Assembly (NCBI GenBank): GCA_029547805.1 | Contig: JAKPOP010000008.1 | Location: 62,001-126,000, forward strand | From: Deltaproteobacteria bacterium | GTDB taxonomy: Bacteria; Myxococcota_A; UBA9042; DTJE01 | Length of the DNA: 64,000 nt | Direction of reading: 5' to 3' | Shown: positions 1-7,256 of the stretch, piece by piece | How the letters are laid out: the number at the start of each line of letters is the position of its first letter | How positions within the stretch are numbered: the first letter of the stretch is position 1 | The notes under the pieces: model-generated | Seen by the model: only the letters and a program-made list of their open reading frames with translations | What the model was told of the DNA's origin: nothing | Database searches by the model: none | Position numbers and translations under genes: made by a program

Positions 1-2
1 GC

Positions 3-596
3 GAGGCCGAGAGCCGCCGACTCATGGAGGAGCAGCGGCGCCGGGAGGAGGAGGAGGCCCGCCGGGCCCAGGCCGAGGCCGCCCGGAAGGCCGAGGAGGC
101 CCGCCTCCGGGGCGAGGCGGAACGCCAGCGACTCGAGGCGGCCCTCCGGGACTACGAGGCCCGCCAGCGGCAGCAGAAGGAGGCCGCCGAGAGACCCGCG
201 GTCGTCCCGGTCGCCACGTCGGTCTCGATGGCCGCGAAGAAGTCCCGGACGGGGATGGTCGTCGGGGTGGCCCTCTCCCTGGTGGTCGCGGGTGCCCTGG
301 TGGGTTTCCTGCTGTGGCCCCGGGGCGAACTGCCTCCCTTCCCGACCGACCGCCTGCCCGAGACGGCTCGCCCTGGCACCGTGATCCAGACTCCGGTTCC
401 CTATGGGGCGAGGTCTCTGGCCCAGACCCGCACGATCCCGGATCCGACCAAGGTGGTGGCCGTGGTCCGTCCGGCGCCCTACGAGGCCCCGGCGCCGGTG
501 GTCCGCACCGGGCCTCGGGGCGGCGAGGTTCGGAAGAAGCCCGTCCTGGACCTGAACACCGGCATCCTGGGTGGGGGGAAGAAGGTGGTCCACTGA
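3..596 (+). CDS. Membrane protein with charged coiled coil (5' end missing)
   Basis: The reading frame is open from the left edge of the window, so the true start lies upstream; an internal ATG at 24 has no convincing ribosome binding site. What is visible is a long Glu/Arg/Ala-rich segment of about 55 residues that should form a coiled coil, one hydrophobic segment (MVVGVALSLVVAGALVGFLL) near residue 80-100 of the visible part, and a Pro/Val-rich tail of about 90 residues ending LGGGKKVVH. This looks like a single-span protein with a cytoplasmic coiled coil and an exported tail. The family was not recognised. The preceding, unseen part may be a kinase or another signalling domain, but nothing here shows that. 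The stop lies 44 bases before cutA. Confidence 0.7.
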   Translation, partial: EAESRRLMEEQRRREEEEARRAQAEAARKAEEARLRGEAERQRLEAALRDYEARQRQQKEAAERPAVVPVATSVSMAAKKSRTGMVVGVALSLVVAGALVGFLLWPRGELPPFPTDRLPETARPGTVIQTPVPYGARSLAQTRTIPDPTKVVAVVRPAPYEAPAPVVRTGPRGGEVRKKPVLDLNTGILGGGKKVVH

Positions 597-640
597 ATCG
601 GGGCTCCGCCGGTCCAGGCTCCCGCAGGAAAGGAATCGAC

Positions 641-973
641 ATGGAGACGCGCGTGGTCCTGATCACGGCCCCCGCCGGGGAGGTCGCCCAGGGGATCGCC
701 CGGGTTCTCGTCGAGGATCGCCTGGCCGCCTGCGTGAACCGGGTTCCCGGGGTCTCCTCGACCTATCGCTGGAAGGGCGAGGTGGTCGAGGATGCCGAGG
801 ACCTGCTGATCCTGAAGACGACGCAGGACCGTCTGGAGGCCCTGCTGGCCCGGGTCCGGGAGATCCACCCCTACACGGTCCCCGAGGTACTGGCGCTGGA
901 GGTGGCGGCGGGGGCGACTTCCTACCTGGACTGGGTGATGGCGGAGACGCGGCCGTCTTCCCGGAACCCGTAG
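641..973 (+). CDS. cutA: CutA1-type divalent cation tolerance protein
   Basis: A 110-residue protein matching CutA in length and sequence. It begins METRVVLITAP and carries the family signature around ACVNRVPGVSSTYRWKGEV, where family members have the ACVN and Y.W.G.I motifs, then the conserved EILKTT-like (LLILKTTQ) and HPYTVPEVLAL segments. CutA proteins are small trimeric ferredoxin-like folds linked genetically to copper and other divalent-cation tolerance; the mechanism is unsettled. The ATG at 641 is preceded by AGGAAAGG at a suitable distance, which decides the start against longer in-frame options. It is followed after 30 bases by a DMT transporter on the same strand. Confidence 0.93.
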   Translation: METRVVLITAPAGEVAQGIARVLVEDRLAACVNRVPGVSSTYRWKGEVVEDAEDLLILKTTQDRLEALLARVREIHPYTVPEVLALEVAAGATSYLDWVMAETRPSSRNP

Positions 974-1003
974 TCCATTCTGCATCGGGGTGACGGGACC
1001 AAC

Positions 1004-1927
1004 GTGGAGATTCCCCACCGGGATTCGGCCTCCCCGCCTCGCCGGGACCTCCGGGGGGCCATCCTCTGGATGGTCGCGGCGGCGCTGGCCTTCGCGGTCA
1101 TGGGCGCCCTGGTCAAGGCCGCCACTGCGGGCCTCTCCTTCCTGTCGGCCCTCTGGGCCCGGGCGGCGGTGGGACTGGTCTTCCTGTCCCTGTGGATGCG
1201 GGCCGTCGGCCGTCGCCGGGACGGGCGCCGGAGGTCGCTGCTCCTCCTCCGGAGCCTCTTCGGCTGGTCTGCGATGTTCCTGTATTTCTTCGCCATCGAG
1301 CGGCTTCCGCTCTCGACGGCCACCGTGCTGAACTACGCGTCTCCGCTCTTCGTGGCCCTGCTGTCCGGGAGGGTCCTCCGGGAGGGCGCCACCTGGCGCC
1401 TGGTGCCCTGGATCGGGCTGGCTCTCGGGGGGCTCGTGCTGCTGGTCGGGGCCGTGCCGCCGGGGGACGTCCCGGCCGCCGCTCTGGGCCTGGCCTCGGC
1501 GCTGCTGGCGGCCCTGGCCTATCTGGTGGTGCGTCGGCTGTCGGCCACCGAGGCTCCGGATGTCATCGTCTGGCACTTCTCGGCCTGGTCGGTGCTCTTC
1601 GCCACGCTGACCTTCCCCCTGGCCTGGCTGGCCGGATACCAGGAGGTCCTGCGCCGCGACTGGGAGACCCTGGCGCGGGATCCGTCGCTCCTCTGGCCAT
1701 TGATCGGCGTGGGGATCGCCGCGACCCTGGGCCAGCTGGCCATGACCACCGCCTACGGCCGGGAACGGGCGGCGGTGGTGGCCCCCTACTCGTACCTGAC
1801 TCCCCTGGTGGCCTACGGGCTGGGGATCGCCTGGTTCGGGGACCCGGTCGCCTGGCGGTCGGTCATCGGCGGCGGGATGATCCTGCTGGCCTCGGTGGTG
1901 TTGACCATCCGGGCCAGCGTGGAATAG
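1004..1927 (+). CDS. EamA/DMT-family membrane transporter
   Basis: A 307-residue, very hydrophobic protein with about ten predicted membrane helices arranged as two EamA repeats (roughly residues 18-145 and 155-300). This is the architecture of drug/metabolite exporters such as RhaT and YdcZ relatives. The hallmark segment after helix four is present as LPLSTATVLNYASPLF, a version of the family's ..A....l....P.f motif, and is echoed near the end by AAVVAPYSYLTPLVAYGLG. Substrate cannot be told from sequence. The start is a GTG at 1004 because the frame closes just upstream; its ribosome binding site is weak. It may be co-transcribed with cutA. Confidence 0.88.
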   Translation: MEIPHRDSASPPRRDLRGAILWMVAAALAFAVMGALVKAATAGLSFLSALWARAAVGLVFLSLWMRAVGRRRDGRRRSLLLLRSLFGWSAMFLYFFAIERLPLSTATVLNYASPLFVALLSGRVLREGATWRLVPWIGLALGGLVLLVGAVPPGDVPAAALGLASALLAALAYLVVRRLSATEAPDVIVWHFSAWSVLFATLTFPLAWLAGYQEVLRRDWETLARDPSLLWPLIGVGIAATLGQLAMTTAYGRERAAVVAPYSYLTPLVAYGLGIAWFGDPVAWRSVIGGGMILLASVVLTIRASVE

Positions 1928-2001
1928 AAACCCCGCCGGGGCCGTCCCAGGGCCCGGTCCGGACGTCGCCGTCCGGGAAGTCTCTGGAGGAGGTGCGAAT
2001 C

Positions 2002-2604
2002 ATGACGTGCCGAGGGATGACGGGAGTGCTGGTGCTGGCCCTGACGCTTGGATCGGCGATGCCGGCGTCGGCACAGGGGCACCGGGGGGCCCAGGCGGAC
2101 CTGGAGGAGGCCCTCCAGTCGCTGGAGGATGCGGCCCGGGTCCTGGAGGGGATGCGGGGCGTTCGGGGCCGGTCGGTGCTGATGCGCCGGATCCTCGAGG
2201 CCCGGGATCGGGTGATCGACGCGATGGAGCGACTGGAATACCGGGGGCGGCGGCAGCCGCCGGGGCCCCCAGTGGCGGTCCCGGTGGGCCCTGTCCCGAT
2301 GGACCCGCAGCGATTCGCAGGGCTGCTGGGCGACCTGCGGAACCTCTCCTTTGCCAGCGAGCAGCTGGACCTGTTGCGGGACGTCGTCCGGCACCAGTGG
2401 TTCCTGACGGCCCAGGTCCGGGAGGTGATGGGGGTCTTCTCGTTCGACAGCGAGAAGGTCGAGGCGGCGGCGCTCCTCTACCCGAAGGTGCTGGACCGCC
2501 AGGACTTCTACCAGGTCTATGGGGACTTCACCTTCGACTCGGACCGGCAGAAACTGCGCCAGCGAGTGATGGAGATGGACCGGTCGCTGCCTCCGGTGCG
2601 CTAG
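2002..2604 (+). CDS. Secreted DUF4476-domain protein
   Basis: A 200-residue protein with a clear signal peptide (MTCRGMTGVLVLALTLGSAM then ASA cleavage), a helical region of about 60 residues rich in Glu, Arg and Leu, a Pro/Val linker, and a C-terminal domain of about 95 residues. That domain has the DUF4476 pattern: F..LL..LRNLSFASEQLDLL, a VMGVFSFDSEKVEAA segment, and YGDFTFDSDR near the end. DUF4476 is a domain of unknown role common in exported proteins of Myxococcota and Bacteroidota. The ATG at 2002 has a GGAGGAGG ribosome binding site. No function is proposed. Confidence 0.8.
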   Translation: MTCRGMTGVLVLALTLGSAMPASAQGHRGAQADLEEALQSLEDAARVLEGMRGVRGRSVLMRRILEARDRVIDAMERLEYRGRRQPPGPPVAVPVGPVPMDPQRFAGLLGDLRNLSFASEQLDLLRDVVRHQWFLTAQVREVMGVFSFDSEKVEAAALLYPKVLDRQDFYQVYGDFTFDSDRQKLRQRVMEMDRSLPPVR

Positions 2605-2643
2605 GAACCCGAGGCGCCCGGCGGCGGGCGGAAAGGCGGACCT

Positions 2644-3726
2644 GTGGAATCCTCCCTGGACGGGCCCCTGGAGATCCCGGTGGAGTACCGCCTGGAGTCC
2701 TGGCAGTACGACCTGCCCCCGGACCGGATCGCCCAGGTTCCGCCGCCCCGGCGGACGGCCTCCCGGATGATGGTCCTGCGGCGCCAGGAAGGGGCGCCGG
2801 AACATGGTTGGTTTGCCGACCTGCCCCGATGGGTCCGGCCCGGGGACGTGATGGTGCTGAACCGCACCCGGGTCCTGCCGGCGCGCCTGTTCGCCCGGAA
2901 GGAGACCGGGGGCCGGGTGGAACTGCTGGTGCTGGACCCGGGCGATCCCTTCGAGGCCCTCTACGGGACCCGGCGGGGTCTCCGGGTCGGGGCGTGCCTG
3001 GAACTGCTGGACCGACCCGGGAACCCGACGGGGGTCCGGGCCGAGGTGCTGGAGGTCCGGGACGGGGGACGGGCGATCCTGCGCCTGGACTCGGGCACGA
3101 TCCGAGAGGCCATGGACCGCTTCGGCCGGATGCCCCTGCCGCCGTACATCCGCAGGGAGGGCCAGGAACTGGAGGACCTGGACCGGGTCCGGTACCAGAC
3201 GGTCTATGCCCGGGAGGAGGGGGCCGTGGCGGCCCCGACGGCGGGACTCCACTTCGACGAGGCGATGATCCGACGCCTCCAGCAGGCGGGGGTCGAGATC
3301 GCCACGGTGACCCTCCACGTCGGTCCCGGCACCTTCAAGCCGGTGACCTCGCCGGACGTGCGGCTCCATGACGTGGGCGAGGAGCGTTACCGGGTCGAGG
3401 AGGAGGTGGCGGGGCGCATCAACCGGGCCCTCCGGGAGGGGAGGCGGGTGCTGGCGGTGGGGACGACCTCGGTGCGGACCCTGGAGACGGCCGGGGCCTC
3501 GGGGGAGGTGGAGCCCGGGGAAGGGGCGACCCGGCTGCTGATCACGCCGGGGTTCCGGTTCCGGGTGGTCTCGGGCCTGCTGACCAATTTCCACCTCCCG
3601 GGGTCGTCGCTGCTGCTGCTGGTCGGGGCCATGGTGGGGCGGGAACGCCTGCTGGGGGCCTACCGGGAGGCGGTGGACCGGGGATACCGCTTCTATTCCT
3701 ACGGGGACGCGATGCTGGTCCTGTGA
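2644..3726 (+). CDS. queA: S-adenosylmethionine:tRNA ribosyltransferase-isomerase QueA
   Basis: A 360-residue protein that transfers and isomerises the ribosyl group of S-adenosylmethionine onto 7-aminomethyl-7-deazaguanine in tRNA, giving epoxyqueuosine. Family motifs are present in order: YDLPPDRIAQ.P near residue 20, a MVLNRTRVLPARLF segment, VAAPTAGLHFDE in the middle, TLHVGPGTFKPV, VGTTSVRTLE, and the end motif LLTNFHLPGSSLLLLVGAMVG followed by YRFYSYGDAML. It has about 15 extra residues at the N-terminus compared with most QueA; the start is a GTG at 2644 after AAAGGCGG. Thirteen bases separate it from tgt, so the two queuosine genes form an operon. Confidence 0.97.
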   Translation: MESSLDGPLEIPVEYRLESWQYDLPPDRIAQVPPPRRTASRMMVLRRQEGAPEHGWFADLPRWVRPGDVMVLNRTRVLPARLFARKETGGRVELLVLDPGDPFEALYGTRRGLRVGACLELLDRPGNPTGVRAEVLEVRDGGRAILRLDSGTIREAMDRFGRMPLPPYIRREGQELEDLDRVRYQTVYAREEGAVAAPTAGLHFDEAMIRRLQQAGVEIATVTLHVGPGTFKPVTSPDVRLHDVGEERYRVEEEVAGRINRALREGRRVLAVGTTSVRTLETAGASGEVEPGEGATRLLITPGFRFRVVSGLLTNFHLPGSSLLLLVGAMVGRERLLGAYREAVDRGYRFYSYGDAMLVL

Positions 3727-3739
3727 TGGCGGGGGGCGC

Positions 3740-4909
3740 ATGGCGACGGGATTCAGGTTCGAGTTGCTGGCCAGGGACGCGGCGAGCGGGGCCAGGCGAG
3801 GGCGCCTGCGAACCCCCCACGGGGTGATCGAGACCCCCGCCTTCATGCCCGTGGGGACCCAGGCCACCGTGAAGGGGCTGCTCCCGGAGGCGGTGGCCGG
3901 CGCGGGATTCGGGATCATCCTGGGGAACACCTATCACCTGGCGCTGCGGCCGGGCCCCGAGGTCATCGCCGCCCACGGGGGCCTGCATCGGTTCATGGGG
4001 TGGGAGGGGGCGATCCTGACCGACTCGGGTGGCTTCCAGGTCTACAGCCTCGCTGCCCTGCGGCGCCTGGAGCCGGAGGGGGTGACCTTCCGGTCCCACA
4101 TCGACGGATCGGAACATCGCTTCACTCCCGAGGGGGTCATCGCCATCCAGGAGGCCCTGGGGTCCGACATCGCGATGGTGCTGGACGTCTGTCCTCCCTC
4201 GACGGCGGCCCGGCCGGAACTGGAGCGGGCGGTGGAGTGGTCCACCCGGTGGGCCCAAAGGGCCCTGGAGGCCCGCTGCCGGGAGGACCAGGCGGTCTTC
4301 GGCATCGTCCAGGGGGGGCTGGACCTGGAACTGCGCCGGCAACATGCGATCTCCATCGGGGACCTGCCCTTCGAGGGGATCGCCATCGGCGGCCTGTCGG
4401 TCGGGGAGCCGCCGGACCGCATGCACCCCGTCGCGGCGGCCACCGCCGGCTGGCTGCCCCCGGAGAAGCCGCGATACCTGATGGGGGTCGGGATGCCTCC
4501 GGACCTTCCTCGGGCGGTCCTGGGCGGGGTGGACCTCTTCGACTGCGTCTTCCCGACCCGGGCCGGACGGACCGGGATGCTGCTGACCCGCCAGGGGCGC
4601 GTGATCATCAAGCATGCGCGATACAAGGACGACCTTTCGCCGCCGGACCCCCTCTGCGACTGCCCGGTCTGCCGGCGGTTCACGAAGGCCTACCTGCGGC
4701 ACCTCTTCGTGGCCCGGGAGATCCTGGCATCGGTGCTGAACACCCTCCACAACCTCCACTACTACGCCTGGCTGATGGGGGAGGTCCGCCGGGCCATCGG
4801 CGACGGCACCCTGGAGGCCCTGGCTCGGGAGGTGGAGTCCCGCTATCCCAGAGACGAGGCCGGAGAGCCTCCCGGGGAACTCGGGGAAGGGCCGGGAACG
4901 GATGGTTGA
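3740..4909 (+). CDS. tgt: tRNA-guanine transglycosylase Tgt
   Basis: A 389-residue enzyme that swaps guanine 34 of GUN anticodons for preQ1, the step before QueA. The catalytic features are clear: LTDSGGFQVYSL with the nucleophile/base Asp, the GIVQGG loop, IGGLSVGE for substrate binding, the second Asp in VDLFDCVFPTRAGRTG, and the zinc site CDCPVCRRFTKAYLRHL (Cys-x-Cys-x2-Cys plus a later His). Length is normal for bacterial Tgt. The tail after YPRDEAG is Gly/Glu/Pro-rich and probably disordered. It follows queA by 13 bases. No other queuosine gene lies in the window. Confidence 0.97.
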   Translation: MATGFRFELLARDAASGARRGRLRTPHGVIETPAFMPVGTQATVKGLLPEAVAGAGFGIILGNTYHLALRPGPEVIAAHGGLHRFMGWEGAILTDSGGFQVYSLAALRRLEPEGVTFRSHIDGSEHRFTPEGVIAIQEALGSDIAMVLDVCPPSTAARPELERAVEWSTRWAQRALEARCREDQAVFGIVQGGLDLELRRQHAISIGDLPFEGIAIGGLSVGEPPDRMHPVAAATAGWLPPEKPRYLMGVGMPPDLPRAVLGGVDLFDCVFPTRAGRTGMLLTRQGRVIIKHARYKDDLSPPDPLCDCPVCRRFTKAYLRHLFVAREILASVLNTLHNLHYYAWLMGEVRRAIGDGTLEALAREVESRYPRDEAGEPPGELGEGPGTDG

Positions 4910-4964
4910 CGGCCCGGGGCCCCTGGGGGGATAGTTGCTCGACACCGGCCCGGGGTGGCGATCG

Positions 4965-7121
4965 ATGGATGCGGAGCGGGGATTCTGCCCGGGGTGTGAC
5001 GGGGAGGGGCCCGTGGGATCTCCCTGTCCGGAGCGGGCGTGCAGCCGGCGGGGGCTCCACCGGATCCCCGAGGAGTGGCACCGGAGGCACCAGGGCCGGG
5101 GGCCGGACCGGATCGACCCGGTCATTGGCAGGCGGATCGACGACCATCTGGTGGTGGACCTGCTCGGTCGGGGCGGGTTCGGGAAGGTCTATCTGGTCCT
5201 CCAGGCGCCCCTGTGGATGAAGGCCGCCCTGAAACTGATGGAACCGGTTACCGAGGACCCGGAGATGGCCCGGGCCCTGGCCCGGAAGTTCGAGGGGGAG
5301 GCCCGTGCCCTGGCTCGCCTGTCCCATCCCAACGTGGTGCGGCTGCACAAGTACGGAACCGTCGGGGACCTTCCCTACCTGGTCATGGAATACGTCGAGG
5401 GCCGGACCCTGACGTCGGAGATGGGACGCCTGACCGCCCGTGGCGAGAGGATGCCTCCGGCGGTGTTGCGGCACGTGCTGGAACAGGTGATCAATGCCCT
5501 GGAGGCGGCCCATTCCCTGGACATCATCCACCGGGACATCAAGCCGGACAACGTGATGATCCAGGCGGTCCCCGGGGACCCTCACTTCGTCCGGGTGCTG
5601 GACTTCGGACTGGCCAAGTTCCTGGAGTCGCAACGGGACACGAGCCTGTTGCTGGGGACTCCGACCTTCATGGCCCCGGAGCAGATCACCCGGGAGGCCG
5701 TCGGGCCCTGGACCGACCTCTATGCGGTGGGGGTGCTGGCCTTCGAACTGCTCACCGGGAAGCGCCCCTTCGAGGGGGAGACGCCCCAGGAGATCATCGC
5801 GAAGAAACTGGACCCGGACCATGACCCCCTGGACCCCGGCGCCGGGCCGGAGGTCCCCGATGCCCTGCGGGAGTTCCTGCGCCGGGCCATCCACCGGGAC
5901 CCGGAGAAGCGGTTCCGGCAGGCGGCCCGGTTCCGGGAGGCGATGGAGGAGGCGTTTCGGCAGTGGGCCGAGGGGCCCGCCGACGATCGGACCGGGGGGA
6001 AGATCACGGTTCCCGCCGGGGAGGGGGCCGGGGCGGTGGCCGGTCCGGGGACGACCGGGAGGGTTCCCGAAGTTCGGGAGACGGTGTCGGCACCCCCGCG
6101 GGAGCCCCGGCCGAACTCCGAGGCCTCCCCTCGCCGACGGAGGGGAGGGGCGGCGGCCGGCCTGGCGATCCTGGCGACGGTTGCCGTCGCCGGGGTGATC
6201 GCTTGGAGACTGGGAGTCTTTCGGGGGCCCTCGGGACCGGAGGCTGCGTCTCCGGCGGCCGCGGCGGTCGTCGATGCAGGGCCCGATGGCACGGAAGGGG
6301 CGTCGGGAGCCATCGGTGCGGCGTCCCCGACCGAGGCGGGCGTGGACGCGCCCCCGGGATTCGTGGAGGTCCCTGCCGGGGAGTTCCTGATGGGGTCCCC
6401 GGACGACGAGGCCGGGCGCAAGGCGGACGAAGGACCGCAGCGATGGGTCCGGATCCCGCGGCCCTTCTGGATCCGGAAGACGGAGGTGACCCAGGGGGAG
6501 TGGCAGGCCCTGATGAAGAACAACCCCTCCTCGTTCCGGTCCTGCGGCCCCGATTGTCCGGTGGAGAACGTGTCCTGGTGGGACGCGGTGGCCTGGTGCA
6601 ACGCCCTGTCCCGCCGGGACGGCCTCGAGGAGTGCTATCGCCTGAAGGGCTGTCGCGGGCGGCCCGGCGAGACGGCCTACCGGTGTGCCGAGGCCCGATT
6701 CCTGGGGCCCCGGTGCAAGGGGTACCGGTTGCCGACGGAGGCCGAGTGGGAATACGCCGCCCGGGGCGGGTCCATCGGCCCCCACTACGGGGAGATCGAC
6801 GCCGTGGCCTGGTACCAGGGGAACAGCGGGGGCGCCCCGCGGCCCGTCGGGGGCAAGAGGCCCAACGCCTTCGGGCTGTACGACATGCTGGGCAACGTCT
6901 GGGAGTGGACCCAGGACGGCTACCGGGACTCCTACGAGGGGGCTCCGCTGGACGGTAGCGCCGTCGAGGCGTCCCAGGCGGGGGCGCGATCCCACCGGGG
7001 TGGGTCCTGGATCCTGGAGGCCCGGTCGGTGCGCGCCGCCGTCCGTCACGGCGGGGATCCGGATCTGCGCTACTACGGCCTGGGGCTGCGTCCCGTCCGG
7101 TCGATCCCCGGGCCCCCGTGA
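4965..7121 (+). CDS. Ser/Thr protein kinase fused to an FGE-sulfatase domain
   Basis: A 718-residue transmembrane kinase. Residues 8-26 hold four Cys in a zinc-ribbon-like pattern (CPGC then CPERAC). Residues 56-330 are a Hanks-type kinase domain with glycine loop GRGGFGKV, the lysine of AALK (about 90), HRDIKPDN (189-196), DFG (213-215) and GTPTFMAPEQ. A membrane helix lies at about 396-415 after a Pro/Arg linker. The exported C-terminal part from about 455 is a formylglycine-generating-enzyme/SUMF1-like domain with MGS, TEVTQGEW, ENVSWWDAVAWCN, RLPTEAEWEYAARGG and GNVWEWTQD. In this architecture the domain is usually thought to act as an extracellular sensor or binding module. The ATG at 4965 is preferred over an in-frame TTG at 4935. 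Confidence 0.93.
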   Translation: MDAERGFCPGCDGEGPVGSPCPERACSRRGLHRIPEEWHRRHQGRGPDRIDPVIGRRIDDHLVVDLLGRGGFGKVYLVLQAPLWMKAALKLMEPVTEDPEMARALARKFEGEARALARLSHPNVVRLHKYGTVGDLPYLVMEYVEGRTLTSEMGRLTARGERMPPAVLRHVLEQVINALEAAHSLDIIHRDIKPDNVMIQAVPGDPHFVRVLDFGLAKFLESQRDTSLLLGTPTFMAPEQITREAVGPWTDLYAVGVLAFELLTGKRPFEGETPQEIIAKKLDPDHDPLDPGAGPEVPDALREFLRRAIHRDPEKRFRQAARFREAMEEAFRQWAEGPADDRTGGKITVPAGEGAGAVAGPGTTGRVPEVRETVSAPPREPRPNSEASPRRRRGGAAAGLAILATVAVAGVIAWRLGVFRGPSGPEAASPAAAAVVDAGPDGTEGASGAIGAASPTEAGVDAPPGFVEVPAGEFLMGSPDDEAGRKADEGPQRWVRIPRPFWIRKTEVTQGEWQALMKNNPSSFRSCGPDCPVENVSWWDAVAWCNALSRRDGLEECYRLKGCRGRPGETAYRCAEARFLGPRCKGYRLPTEAEWEYAARGGSIGPHYGEIDAVAWYQGNSGGAPRPVGGKRPNAFGLYDMLGNVWEWTQDGYRDSYEGAPLDGSAVEASQAGARSHRGGSWILEARSVRAAVRHGGDPDLRYYGLGLRPVRSIPGPP

Positions 7122-7203
7122 GGGCTGGTCGCATCCCCACTTCCCTGGCCGGAGGAGTTCTCCGGATCGCAACGGCCCATTCGCCTCCGGACGACGTCGG
7201 GCA

Positions 7204-7233
7204 TTGACGGAGGCATCGGGAAACCGGCAGACT
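7204..7233 (+). promoter_or_regulatory. Candidate sigma-70 promoter of the first MopE-repeat gene
   Basis: TTGACG at 7204-7209, an 18-base spacer and CAGACT at 7228-7233 stand 24 bases upstream of the start codon at 7257. The spacer end and the bases after the -10 are nearly identical to those upstream of the second MopE-repeat gene at 35716, which is the main support that this is a real control element. Confidence 0.55.
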
Positions 7234-7256
7234 TTCGCTGCGGTGGGGAGGGCTTC

